NCBI GenBank assembly: GCA_031278315.1
Contig: JAITKS010000326.1
Span: 1-11,559 of the forward strand
Direction: 5' to 3'
Length of the DNA stretch: 11,559 bases
Source of the DNA: Planctomycetaceae bacterium
Lineage (GTDB): Bacteria; Planctomycetota; Planctomycetia; Pirellulales; Thermoguttaceae
Under the pieces are notes generated by a model. The model ran no database searches. It was not told where the DNA came from and worked only from the letters and a program-made list of their open reading frames with translations. Shown here one piece after another: positions 1 through 7,495 of the stretch (position 1 is its first letter; every line of letters starts with the position of its first letter). The translations under genes and the position numbers were made by a program.

Positions 1-89
1 TCGGGTGAAAAAATATTTTCGAGCAAGGTACGTGCCATCACGGTAACCGGAGACTTGCGAGCAATACGATCAATCAATTCGTGAAACAT
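1..89 (-). CDS. IS4-family transposase, N-terminal fragment (cut by window edge)
   Basis: The minus strand from 89 down encodes 29 residues beginning MFHELIDRIARKSPVTVMAR and running off the window without a stop. The pattern of a short N-terminal helix, then K-S/T-P-V-x-V-M-x-R and a leucine/glutamate helix, is what I recall from the N-terminus of IS4-type transposases common in Planctomycetes. The DDE catalytic residues would lie outside the window, so activity cannot be judged. The ATG start is well supported by GGGAGG 5 nt upstream, the clearest Shine-Dalgarno in the window. An intact insertion sequence would extend to the left, with its right end somewhere between about 90 and 270. I could not define a terminal inverted repeat or target duplication. 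The family call rests on a short stretch. Confidence 0.6.
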   Translation of the reverse strand, partial: MFHELIDRIARKSPVTVMARTLLENIFSP

Positions 90-94
90 AAAAA

Positions 95-100
95 CCTCCC
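95..100 (-). promoter_or_regulatory. Ribosome binding site of the transposase fragment
   Basis: The minus strand reads GGGAGG here, 5 nt before the ATG at 89. It fixes the start of the transposase and contrasts with the other genes of the window, none of which has an obvious site at this spacing. That fits an insertion sequence carrying its own translation signal. Confidence 0.6.
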
Positions 101-142
101 TGTTTTTTGTTTGGGGTTGAAAAAAAACGAAACAACTAGAAT

Positions 143-171
143 AGTTAACCAAAATATCAACATTTTGTCAA
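143..171 (-). promoter_or_regulatory. Candidate promoter for the transposase
   Basis: On the minus strand a perfect -35 hexamer TTGACA (171-166) is followed after 17 nt by TTAACT (148-143), a weak -10. It lies about 54 nt before the transposase start. The -35 and spacing are good and the -10 is poor, so the call is tentative. Confidence 0.3.
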
Positions 172-268
172 CACCAAGACTCTGATAAATAAATCAACAT
201 CGCATATAACATGCCAAAAAACAAAAAAACTTAACTTGAAACCGCTGACCCCAAAGTAAATCACGTAT

Positions 269-1048
269 CTACTTATCAAATATTAAAAAAAAGAAAAAAT
301 AACAAAATATAAAAACACCTTCAAAGGGATGGTCGTAAATACCTTTGGTACTTACTCTAATCTTACGACATTCGATAACAAGATATTCTTTACCATCAAT
401 AGTTGTTTTTCCAAGAATACTTACATCTTTTATATTTTCCTCTAAATATTCAAAAAACGCATCCGTTGGGAATTTCTTTTCACTAGGTTCAGATGGATAG
501 GGAAGAAAAGGGGGATACGGAAATCTTTGTTCTTGCAAAAGAACAATATCAATACCAATGTATGCTATTTCTGGATGTATATCGTGATTATTTTGTGAGT
601 TATTCTGACCAGTCAATGTGGGGTAACCAATCCATTTATACGTGGTTTGATCTTTTGCAAAATAGGAAAACACTGGTATTTGTCTGTAAAATGTTTCGAA
701 ATCTTTTGCCTGAATGTTATTAGGGGTTTGATCCGAAAAAAGACTCGCCGCATCAATTGTTTTTGCGGAACCGCCTCCAACAAAAAATTGTGATTTATCG
801 CCACGAAGAAGAATACTATTAAAGTCTGTCCAATAGTCATAAACAAATTCTTCACTTTTAGTTCTCGTGTTGTTGTTTATCCCCTCCATGGCAAACTCAT
901 AACAAACTCGTGAAGAATAAAATGAGGATGCATTCATCTTATAGGCTGCAACGACATCTTCAGGTAACAAGGTTTGTGCTAATAATGATTCGCCCAAACA
1001 ATGTCCGCCAACAAAAAGTAACATAAAAAAGAAAACATTGATATTCAT
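269..1048 (-). CDS. Exported hypothetical protein with probably truncated C-terminus
   Basis: This gene encodes 259 residues and I do not recognise its family. Residues 1-25 form a signal peptide: a hydrophobic core (VFFFMLLFVGG) followed by a likely cleavage site after SLLAQ. The mature part is globular and rich in aromatic and Asn residues. It holds a conserved-looking segment near residues 205-235 (ILGKTTIDGKEYLVIECRKI) reminiscent of strands in LolA-like periplasmic proteins, which is only a weak resemblance. The last 15 residues (VFIFCYFFFFLIFDK) come from a T-rich, low-complexity stretch and look unnatural for a soluble protein. This suggests that the true C-terminus was lost, perhaps by the event that placed the IS4-type element just downstream. 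The gene starts 24 nt after the stop of the Cys-rich gene, so co-transcription is likely. A diverged copy of its leader lies at 2111-2164. Confidence 0.5.
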   Translation of the reverse strand: MNINVFFFMLLFVGGHCLGESLLAQTLLPEDVVAAYKMNASSFYSSRVCYEFAMEGINNNTRTKSEEFVYDYWTDFNSILLRGDKSQFFVGGGSAKTIDAASLFSDQTPNNIQAKDFETFYRQIPVFSYFAKDQTTYKWIGYPTLTGQNNSQNNHDIHPEIAYIGIDIVLLQEQRFPYPPFLPYPSEPSEKKFPTDAFFEYLEENIKDVSILGKTTIDGKEYLVIECRKIRVSTKGIYDHPFEGVFIFCYFFFFLIFDK

Positions 1049-1072
1049 AACAATAATAAATCTGTGAAAAAT

Positions 1073-1619
1073 TTAATCACAACCTTTCTGTCCACATAAA
1101 GTTGTCGTCACAGAACATTCAAATATGTAACTAGGTTTTGGTGTACCTACTGGAACAGAGGGACCCCGTCCATCTACCCAATGATCATTATTTAGAGTTT
1201 TCTTTCCGCACTTATCATTTATGTTACCTGGACAAGTAAAACATTTCCAAGAAGTACCACAAGTTTTATATTGTCCGCCAGCGTCACATTTACATACGCT
1301 AGGTGTAATAGAGCTGAATGCATAATAATCCCAAACAGATCCATCACTTCCTGTGACAGTATTCGTTTTTATAAGTGTCCCCGAACCAATTGTATTGACA
1401 GGACAACTATTCGACACATAACAACGCTCCCCCTTCATCCCAAAATCCACTGACCTCAATTTTACCGTCTAAAAGAGTCTGACTGTCTATATTCAGACTA
1501 CAAATTTTAGAGACACTCCAGAACAGCGTATTAACAAAGAAACAAAGTAAACATATCTGAATGATAAAATTTTTGTACGAGATCTCATTCTCCTTGTAAT
1601 AATTTTTTTGAACATGCAA
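1073..1619 (-). pseudogene. Cys-rich exported protein split by a probable frameshift
   Basis: Two overlapping minus-strand frames make one plausible protein. The upstream frame (1619-1407) supplies a leader with a hydrophobic segment (NFIIQICLLCFFVNTLFW). The downstream frame, open to 1073, supplies a domain with 11 cysteines, including C-x-C, C-x2-C and C-x6-C spacings and a CFTCPGNINDKC segment. The downstream frame has no good start of its own (only TTG near 1459). Removing one G from the run of five (1429-1433, C on plus) joins the frames into a continuous 181-residue protein. The TTG start at 1619 has no ribosome binding site. An AAGGAG lies just inside, followed almost immediately by an ATG in a third frame, so the true start is uncertain. 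I infer an exported, disulfide-rich surface or periplasmic protein of unknown role. A sequencing error or programmed frameshift are alternatives to decay. Confidence 0.45.
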
Positions 1620-1628
1620 AAAATTTTG

Positions 1629-1835
1629 TTATGACACCTTCTCGCACTTGACCGGATGTTGTTTTGATTTTATTGTACGAACAAAAACTTCAAACACTAT
1701 CATTGATATAGTCAAGAGAACCAAAGATATACTCCATCCTGTTATAAATTGGTTGTTTTTTTGCGTTGCGTACTTTGTGGCAGACCTGTTTTTACCGTAA
1801 TTTGCCAAATTAAAAAAAAGACCGCCTTGTGGCAA
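1629..1835 (-). CDS. Short single-span membrane protein ORF, uncertain
   Basis: This 68-residue ORF has one clear membrane helix at about residues 33-51 (GWSISLVLLTISMIVFEVF), a polar N-terminal part rich in Asn and Lys, and a basic tail (RTIKSKQHPVKCEKVS). It starts with TTG and has no visible ribosome binding site, so the start is doubtful and it could be the remnant of a longer gene. It ends 9 nt before the start of the Cys-rich ORF and points the same way, which would fit a small operon of membrane or exported proteins running from 1835 to 269. I do not recognise the family. Confidence 0.3.
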   Translation of the reverse strand: MPQGGLFFNLANYGKNRSATKYATQKNNQFITGWSISLVLLTISMIVFEVFVRTIKSKQHPVKCEKVS

Positions 1836-1899
1836 TTTTGAGTATATATTGATTGACTCAGTTCTTTTATTTGAGTATCAATGTATCAAAACAAAACTA

Positions 1900-1922
1900 A
1901 TTATCCTTAACACAAGGATAAT
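1900..1922. terminator. Perfect 9-bp stem-loop, possible weak terminator
   Basis: ATTATCCTT and AAGGATAAT form a perfect 9-bp stem around the loop AACAC. On the minus strand it is followed by a T-rich tract (TTAGTTTTGTTTT), as expected for an intrinsic terminator reading leftward from the remnant at 2111-2164. The stem has only two G-C pairs, so termination would be weak. It sits just upstream of the minus-strand cluster that begins near 1835. Confidence 0.3.
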
Positions 1923-2074
1923 AACTAAAAGTATAAACTGTATAAACTAATTTTTCGATTTGAAAAGTATCCCTTGCAAAAAAAATTTCAAAAATTTTTT
2001 ATTTTTCTTAAAAATTCTTCCTAAAGAACAGAAATTTTGTAAAACTGGATAAAATAGATAAAATATTTCGTTTC

Positions 2075-2180
2075 TTACATTGTTATTGTTCCTATTTGCA
2101 TCTTATTGTCAACTACATCTTCAAGTAAGAATGATTGTGCCAATAATGTGTTTCTCAAACAACACAAGAATTGGCATACA
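2075..2180 (-). pseudogene. Diverged remnant of the exported-protein leader
   Basis: The minus strand here reads NTLLAQSFLLEDVVDNKM, matching ESLLAQTLLPEDVVAAYKM of the exported protein at 269-1048. Nucleotides 2111-2164 align with 950-1003 at roughly three in four positions, with a 3-nt difference just after the conserved EDVV. Beyond KM the similarity stops and the frame ends at 2075, so only the end of a signal peptide and the first residues of the mature protein remain. I read this as a broken paralogue that has lost its body. The preceding residues in the same frame (up to 2272) are not obviously a signal peptide. Confidence 0.45.
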
Positions 2181-2448
2181 TAGCATAGCGGTGGACGGCA
2201 AAAACTAGACCAAAAATGGTTTTGTATAAGGCGGAGGATTTGAGTGTCAAGGAATTGATTGACCATTTTCAATCTACATTAATTTTTAGTTTAATTGTTC
2301 GGAGCGGCAGGATTGATTGGCAAGAAATTTTGAGCCGTTTTATCATATTGCCCTCTTGGAACAATTTTTTTACAACGAAATTCTTTACTATGTTTTTTAT
2401 CAGCGATCGGGATTGTTTTCTGCAAATACTTTTGTCAAAAAATTGGTC

Positions 2449-2476
2449 TTGACATAACTCTTTATTTTTTTATTAT
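2449..2476 (+). promoter_or_regulatory. Candidate sigma-70-type promoter upstream of the membrane enzyme
   Basis: A perfect TTGACA (2449-2454) and a TATTAT (2471-2476, five of six matches to TATAAT) are separated by 16 nt. The next plus-strand gene starts 267 nt downstream, so the transcript would carry a long leader. AT-rich DNA gives many chance matches, so confidence is limited. Confidence 0.35.
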
Positions 2477-2743
2477 CCGCACAAATGTTAATATAGACGG
2501 GGAATGAGGATAAATTATTGCAGAATTTTTTTCGTCTCAAATTATGATTTCACCGCATGTTACGACGATTGTTCTTTGTTTCAAACGACACTAAAGAATT
2601 GTCTGCGTGATAGATAACGTGAATCATTTGTCAATACTTTAAAAGTTTACTTAAAATTGATCAAAGCATATTGACGTGATGATCAATTCGCTGTAAAAGG
2701 TCACCAATATTTCAAACTTACGTAACAAAATTGCATTAGCTTT

Positions 2744-4438
2744 ATGAACAGCAAAACAGAAAAAATCGAAAACAAAAAAATTACAAATACAAATACAAAT
2801 ACAAAAAAAGAATGTATAAGAAAAGCGATCAGTGTTGCTTTTTTTATTCCGGTTACTATTACGTGTATGGCATTGACAATATATTTTGCCAACGAAATTG
2901 AATTTGGTCTCAAGCTGCAATCTTTACTAACATTTTGCGGATTGTTTATTGTATTGACAGCTGTTGTTTTGTTTAGTATTCAGTCGTTATTTATATTTAG
3001 ACAAAATAAATTACCTTTCATAATATCTAACACTATTCTTTTAACATTCGGAATTTTACTTTGGATACAAGGTAATGTTTTCGCATGGAATTTGGGAGAA
3101 CTTGATGGTACGTCAATCGATTGGCATCAGTGGCATCGGCATGGAATTGCTGAAATTGTTTTCTGGTTTTGTATTTTAGGAGTTGCGGTATTAAAACGTC
3201 AATTTATTTCTCATTTTGCGGTTTATATTGCGTGTATTCTTATGCTTGCTCAACTCTTGCCGACTGCAAATCAGATCAGACATTCAATAAAACATAGTAT
3301 TCATAGTTTAGCTTATGAAATTACATTCGACGGTTTTTTTGATTACTCGCAAGAAACCGATGTGATTGTTGTGGTACTTGATACGTTTGGTAAACCAATA
3401 TTCGATATTGTTACTAAAGATGACAATTCTTACCAGAATGACATATTTCAAGACTTTACTTGTTTTTCGCAATGTTTTGTTTCACGTCCGCCATTTACAA
3501 GATTTTCAATGACTCGAATTTTAACTGGACATGATACAGATATGCCGCGTGATGCGTCACTTCGTAAATTTGATAAATTTTTTACTAAAGCATTTAATGA
3601 TCCGAACATGTTATTCAGTGCATTGACTCGAGCCGGTTATCGATGTAATGCGTACTCGTGGAAACCAAGTTTTATTTGTTGGGATGCGGCGTGTGTTGCG
3701 CCGAATCTTGTCAACATGAGAGAACGAACTTTAGGTGATAATTTAATTCCAAATGAATTATGTGAGATAACGCTTTTTCGTATGTTACCGATTTTTCTAA
3801 AACAAAAATGTTATGAAAGTTTTTCGTCAATAAATCAGCGGGTCACTCAACCGGTTGATTTAACGGAACGATACTATCCGCTGAAAAATCTGACTGATTC
3901 TGCATTTTTCAAAATTATGAAAAATACACAATGGAAACATACGCCTAATATAAAACAGTGCAAGTTCATACATTTATTGGGAACGCATACGCCTTATTGT
4001 ATGAATGAAAAAGCAGAGCCGGAAATCTTAACTCAACAGGATGATTTATTCAGACAAGCAAAAGGATGTTTGTACATTGTCAAAAATTTACTTGAGAAAT
4101 TAAAAGCTGTTGACAGTTATGATCGTTCTTTTATTTTGATTATGTCTGATCATGGGGCTGATAGGAGGTCGCATCGATTACTTGATGAAAGCGGGGTTCA
4201 TCGTCCTTTATTGCTTGTCAAACGGCCCGGCGATAGATATGAAACTATGCAATTCAACGATGCGCCGGTTCATTTGAAAGATACAACTCCTGCTATTTTA
4301 ACTGAACTAAATCTTCCGCGCGGTAAAGATGCATTTTCTTGGTTTGCAGTACCTGAGACACTTGCCGAAGAAAGAAAAATAGAGTGGAATGCGTATTGGG
4401 AAAAGTTAATCAAAAAAGAAGTACCGCCCCCGCGTTGA
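2744..4438 (+). CDS. Membrane-anchored sulfatase/phosphotransferase-superfamily enzyme (Thr nucleophile type)
   Basis: The product (564 residues) has about five membrane helices (roughly 30-50, 60-84, 92-112, 133-150, 154-172) followed by an extracytoplasmic alkaline-phosphatase-superfamily domain from about 200. Signature positions visible are D213 in VIVVVLDTFG (metal ligand strand); T252 in RPPFTRFSMTRILTG, placed 8 residues before LTG where sulfatases have Cys or Ser; H410 and H415 in HLLGTHTPY; and D469-H470 in IMSDHGA. A Thr nucleophile and helices before the catalytic domain are features of lipoteichoic acid synthases and phosphoethanolamine transferases. True sulfatases need a formylglycine-forming Cys/Ser. 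I therefore infer transfer or hydrolysis of a phosphate group on a lipid or surface glycan outside the membrane; the substrate is unknown. The N-terminus is a Lys/Asn/Thr-rich cytoplasmic tail containing an in-frame hexamer repeat. There is no clear ribosome binding site before the ATG. Confidence 0.75.
   Translation: MNSKTEKIENKKITNTNTNTKKECIRKAISVAFFIPVTITCMALTIYFANEIEFGLKLQSLLTFCGLFIVLTAVVLFSIQSLFIFRQNKLPFIISNTILLTFGILLWIQGNVFAWNLGELDGTSIDWHQWHRHGIAEIVFWFCILGVAVLKRQFISHFAVYIACILMLAQLLPTANQIRHSIKHSIHSLAYEITFDGFFDYSQETDVIVVVLDTFGKPIFDIVTKDDNSYQNDIFQDFTCFSQCFVSRPPFTRFSMTRILTGHDTDMPRDASLRKFDKFFTKAFNDPNMLFSALTRAGYRCNAYSWKPSFICWDAACVAPNLVNMRERTLGDNLIPNELCEITLFRMLPIFLKQKCYESFSSINQRVTQPVDLTERYYPLKNLTDSAFFKIMKNTQWKHTPNIKQCKFIHLLGTHTPYCMNEKAEPEILTQQDDLFRQAKGCLYIVKNLLEKLKAVDSYDRSFILIMSDHGADRRSHRLLDESGVHRPLLLVKRPGDRYETMQFNDAPVHLKDTTPAILTELNLPRGKDAFSWFAVPETLAEERKIEWNAYWEKLIKKEVPPPR
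2783..2806 (+). repeat. In-frame hexamer microsatellite (ACAAAT) in the membrane enzyme
   Basis: Three copies of ACAAAT plus a fourth differing in its last base encode Thr-Asn repeats (TNTNTNT) in the cytoplasmic tail of the membrane enzyme. The unit is two codons long, so copy-number slippage would alter the tail length without breaking the frame. Confidence 0.7.
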
Positions 4439-4504
4439 GCCGTACATTTCGTAGATAATAAAGTAAAGCCGAATCGTATGACTAAATTACAATGCCCAAT
4501 CAAA

Positions 4505-4616
4505 GGTTATATTGGAAATATCCATCACGTTGGAATATAAAATTTCATTCATTATGAATTATTATCATAAATTATCATAAATTATCATACTCCGAAGGAG
4601 TATCTCCAATATAGCC
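4505..4616. repeat. Imperfect inverted-repeat element with internal hairpin
   Basis: GGTTATATTGGAAATATCC (4505-4523) is nearly the reverse complement of GGAGTATCTCCAATATAGCC (4597-4616), differing by a one-base gap and two substitutions, so the 112-bp segment could fold into one large hairpin. Just before the right arm, ATACTCC and GGAGTAT form a perfect 7-bp stem around GAA (4587-4603). Three direct copies of ATTATCATA(A/C) lie between the arms (4561-4590). The arrangement resembles REP/MITE-type intergenic elements. I cannot identify it with a named family. Confidence 0.5.
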
Positions 4617-4627
4617 GTGCATGGTTG

Positions 4628-4745
4628 TATTCACCACACACGGAATCAGGTGTATTCATCACATACGGAATCAATTCATCATACACGGAATCAATTCGCC
4701 AATTTACCACACACAGAATCAATTCGTCACACGCGGAATCAATTG
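4628..4745 (+). repeat. Tandem array of a degenerate ~20-23 bp unit
   Basis: Five copies of a unit with the core CACACGGAATCAATTC follow each other, at about 4634, 4659, 4682, 4712 and 4730. The core CA(C/T)(A/G)C(G/A)GAATCA is preserved and the spacing varies, including one longer interval (near 4700-4710). Units are contiguous with no unique spacers, so this is a minisatellite and not a CRISPR. The sequence leading into it (CCGTGCATGG) and the array together look like a class of mobile intergenic repeat seen across large bacterial genomes, which is an impression only. Confidence 0.65.
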
Positions 4746-4987
4746 AGTATATTACAAAATTATTTTTTGGTTAGCTGCTCGAAAATTGATCTGGACACAA
4801 ATTTAATAAATTTATACAATCCGTCAGACTGGTTGTTTTTGATTATCTGAATTTATCAAAAACACTTGAAGTCACTTTATAGAAATTGTTTTAGTAAAAT
4901 CACTTAACATAGCCGTACAATTGACTCTAAATTTTACATAATACAGTAACCGGATTAATTTTTAATTGTCCTAGTATTCAAAATGAT

Positions 4988-7495
4988 ATGAGTATTTTTT
5001 ATTTCAGATTTATAATTTGTTCGTATTTGATAATTATTTTTTTCAGTGCCGGATTCGATAGTTATTCAACTTTCATCCGTTCAGCTTTCGCACAAAATAA
5101 CTACACACATACTCAAACAGAATCTAATCAACTTCCTGACTCAAATTCACAACAGTATAGCTCTACAACGAATAATCCTCTGCTGATTTACTCGCCAAGT
5201 CAATTTGAAGAACTACAAGTTACAAAGTCTGACGAAAATTATGATGACGCCCCATATCCAAATTTCACACCAAGTTCAAAATCAAGTTTCACATCAAGTT
5301 CTAGATCAAATTCTGTAGATAAAAATTCTGTAGATAAAAATTCTGCAAGTGTGAAAAAATCTATGATGCCGAAAAATGATATAAGTCAGAAAAAAAATAA
5401 TATTCGTAACGATAATAAAAAAATCAGACTCGCCGCAGTCAATTCAATTGACGAATATGATCGAATCGTTCCAGCTGCACCAATGCCGTCGGATAACTCG
5501 ATTACAGATACAAATAGACAATATCAATATCAAACCGATAATCATAATATTAATGACAACTTTACCGAAAGACGAAAATTTGAATCCGGTAATTCAGAAT
5601 CCGGCAATTCATTTGATAACCTCGATCGAAATAACGTTACAAATATTCCTAACTCTATCGATTCTAATCAAAGAAATCATCCCGATAGAACCAATAGATT
5701 AAATGACACGAATGACTCAAATGACTCAAAAGAATTAAATGATTCAAATGATTCTAATAGAAAAACGGCTATTCAATCTAACAATCAATATTCGGTTGAT
5801 CCTTATCATCCGCCTATAAAAACAGCGGCGTTTAATGGTGTTGTTCCCGGTCAAACACCGATCAAAACTGTCGTAGAGTTGTGGGGTAAACCTGTCCGCG
5901 AAATATCAAACGGCGGCGAACTCGCACATCTTTATTCGTTACATGAATTAAATCACATTGAAGTAACTTACGATAGAAAAAGAATAGTTAAATCAATCGT
6001 TATTAGGTTCGATGAGCTATTTCCAGAAAATGCGGTTCGCGAAAATTTTGAATCAGAACTTTTGAAATCTCGTCCTGTCTTAATTCCTAACGAGACCGGC
6101 AAAATTATCGGCGAGCTGTTTCCCGAAAAAGGTGTCGTTTTCCTTTTTTCAGGTTCAAAAAAAGGCGGGATGTTTCAAGTTAGACAAATCGGAATCGAAC
6201 CCGTGATTTCTGAACCTTTCGTTTTACGCGCCGAAGCAACTTTAAACGATCATCCGTCTGAATCATATCGCGACTTAATAGATGCAATTCGTATCAATCG
6301 CACTGACGCTAAAGCATACTGGCTGCTTGCAAAAATTGATCTCCTGCAAGGTTACACTGACACGGCACTTTTAAATGTCCAAAAAGCAATTCGCTGCGAT
6401 GAACGAAAACCGGCATATCATTTGACACTCGCACAAATATTAAGCCGGATGAATCGCATTGAAGACGCTAAATTATATCTTGAAGAAACTCTTGCAATTT
6501 GCGAACGTTACCCAACCGATAAAGCAAGAATACATTGCATGCTGGGCGATTTTTATAGAACTGGTAAAAATCCTGATTGCGAAAGAGCGTACAAACATCA
6601 TTCTGAAGCAATTGGAATTACACGTCAACTAATAGATCATGCGAATCCGATGATTCGCCAAACCGCGAAAGATATTTTGTTTGAATCACGACTCGCAGTC
6701 GCTAAAGATATCGCATGGGGACATTGGAAAGGTAAAGAACGGGCAATAGAAAATTGGATCGCAGGTTCGCAAACAATCGCCAGAGACCCCGAAATGACAG
6801 CAGCAAAACGCTTTTCGGCAGAGTATCCGTTAAAGTTAGCTATTTGCGAGTTGACCTGTCAAGTCGGTATAAATGAAGAAAAAGATATCGAGCCGCATGT
6901 CAAAGAAGTAATTCAAACAGGCGAAAAATTATTAACAAATACAAACGATCCAATTTTGTTACAAAAATTACAATGGGAAATAGGAATGGCAATTTATGAC
7001 GCTGTACAGATTTATCAGTTACGTGAAAAATATGAATTGGCTTTATATTACGGTGAATTGGCAGCTGATTATATGGAATCAGGAATTAAAGGACGAACAA
7101 ACGAATCAGATATGTATCTTATCGGACGATTATATTTTAGACTAGGAACTATTCATGCTCTCGGTAACAAAAATCATCGGGCTGCTATTGAATGGTTTAA
7201 CAAATCGAAACCGATATTTGATCGATTATTCTCAAAAATAAATCCAGAAGAATCAGGACGTTTAGGTGAATCGCTGGTAAGTATGGGAGTTTCATATTGG
7301 TTGACAAATCAACGTGAAGAAGCAATTAGATTGACAGAACGCGGTCTGAAACAAATTGAACGCGGTGTAAAATTAGGTTTCACGAAAGAATCTGCTTTTG
7401 CTATTCCGTATTCAAACTTGATGAATATGTACAACGAATTAGGAAACACCGAAAGAGCAAGACACTACTCTAACTTATCAAGATTAATAAAATAA
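4988..7495 (+). CDS. Exported TPR-repeat protein with disordered N-terminus and BamE/SmpA-like segment
   Basis: The product (835 residues) begins with a signal peptide (hydrophobic FIICSYLIIIFFSAGF, likely cleavage after SAFA at about 35). Residues 36-275 are low-complexity, rich in Asn, Ser and Asp, with small duplications (SVDKNSVDKN, NDSNDS), and are surely disordered. Residues 280-345 (GVVPGQTPIKTVVELWGKP, then LHELNHIEVTYDRKRIVKSIVIRF) resemble a BamE/SmpA-like fold, in which a helix with a W-G-x-P turn precedes strands; this is an inference. From about 412 to the end come TPR-like helical pairs, clearest at 440-500 (AYWLLAKIDLLQGYTDTALL) and 705-830 (LYFRLGTIHALGNKNHRAAIEWF, YNELGNTERARHYS). 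The role is probably as a scaffold for protein interactions in the periplasm or at the outer membrane. No enzyme motif is visible. It is a single gene with long gaps on both sides. Confidence 0.8.
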   Translation: MSIFYFRFIICSYLIIIFFSAGFDSYSTFIRSAFAQNNYTHTQTESNQLPDSNSQQYSSTTNNPLLIYSPSQFEELQVTKSDENYDDAPYPNFTPSSKSSFTSSSRSNSVDKNSVDKNSASVKKSMMPKNDISQKKNNIRNDNKKIRLAAVNSIDEYDRIVPAAPMPSDNSITDTNRQYQYQTDNHNINDNFTERRKFESGNSESGNSFDNLDRNNVTNIPNSIDSNQRNHPDRTNRLNDTNDSNDSKELNDSNDSNRKTAIQSNNQYSVDPYHPPIKTAAFNGVVPGQTPIKTVVELWGKPVREISNGGELAHLYSLHELNHIEVTYDRKRIVKSIVIRFDELFPENAVRENFESELLKSRPVLIPNETGKIIGELFPEKGVVFLFSGSKKGGMFQVRQIGIEPVISEPFVLRAEATLNDHPSESYRDLIDAIRINRTDAKAYWLLAKIDLLQGYTDTALLNVQKAIRCDERKPAYHLTLAQILSRMNRIEDAKLYLEETLAICERYPTDKARIHCMLGDFYRTGKNPDCERAYKHHSEAIGITRQLIDHANPMIRQTAKDILFESRLAVAKDIAWGHWKGKERAIENWIAGSQTIARDPEMTAAKRFSAEYPLKLAICELTCQVGINEEKDIEPHVKEVIQTGEKLLTNTNDPILLQKLQWEIGMAIYDAVQIYQLREKYELALYYGELAADYMESGIKGRTNESDMYLIGRLYFRLGTIHALGNKNHRAAIEWFNKSKPIFDRLFSKINPEESGRLGESLVSMGVSYWLTNQREEAIRLTERGLKQIERGVKLGFTKESAFAIPYSNLMNMYNELGNTERARHYSNLSRLIK

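Larger units (their letters stand above)
1836..2743. other. Gene-poor gap with a leader remnant, hairpin and promoter candidate
   Basis: No gene in this stretch can be supported. It contains a perfect 9-bp hairpin (1900-1922), a degenerate copy of the leader of the 259-residue exported protein (2111-2164), and a promoter candidate (2449-2476) facing the membrane enzyme at 2744. It also holds a 78-codon plus-strand ORF (2216-2452) with no recognisable similarity and no start signal. The composition is strongly AT-rich with long A and T runs, typical of decayed intergenic DNA. Confidence 0.6.
4439..4987. other. Repeat-rich intergenic region
   Basis: No gene is supported. The region holds an imperfect inverted repeat (4505-4523 with 4597-4616), a triple ATTATCATA direct repeat (4561-4590), a 7-bp hairpin (4587-4603) and a tandem array of a GGAATCAAT-containing unit (4628-4745). 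The remainder up to the TPR gene is AT-rich and featureless. A 77-codon ORF across the array (4617-4850) is only the translation of the repeats. Confidence 0.6.

Noticed and set aside
493..855. ORFs on both strands inside the exported-protein gene
   Set aside because: They lie in other frames of the 259-residue gene, which has a clear signal peptide and better composition.
2216..2452. 78-codon plus-strand ORF in the gap before the membrane enzyme
   Set aside because: It has no start signal, an odd hydrophobic composition (FFTTKFFTMFF) and no recognisable motif. It overlaps the opposite-strand leader-remnant frame and its 3' end overlaps the best promoter candidate. Chance openness in AT-rich DNA is the simpler reading.
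2651..2920. Minus-strand ORFs with FVFVFV/CICICI runs
   Set aside because: They are the reverse translation of the ACAAAT microsatellite and the first membrane helix of the gene at 2744.
4628..4745. Possible CRISPR array
   Set aside because: The repeats are contiguous, degenerate and irregularly spaced, have no unique spacers of constant length, and no cas gene is nearby.
4617..4850. 77-codon ORF rich in HTRN/TES repeats
   Set aside because: It is the translation of the tandem array. The unit lengths vary and are not multiples of three, so the reading frame is not preserved between units.
4921..4944. Candidate promoter TTGACT ... TAATAC before the TPR gene
   Set aside because: The spacing between the two hexamers is too short (14 nt or less), and no alternative pairing gives a good match.
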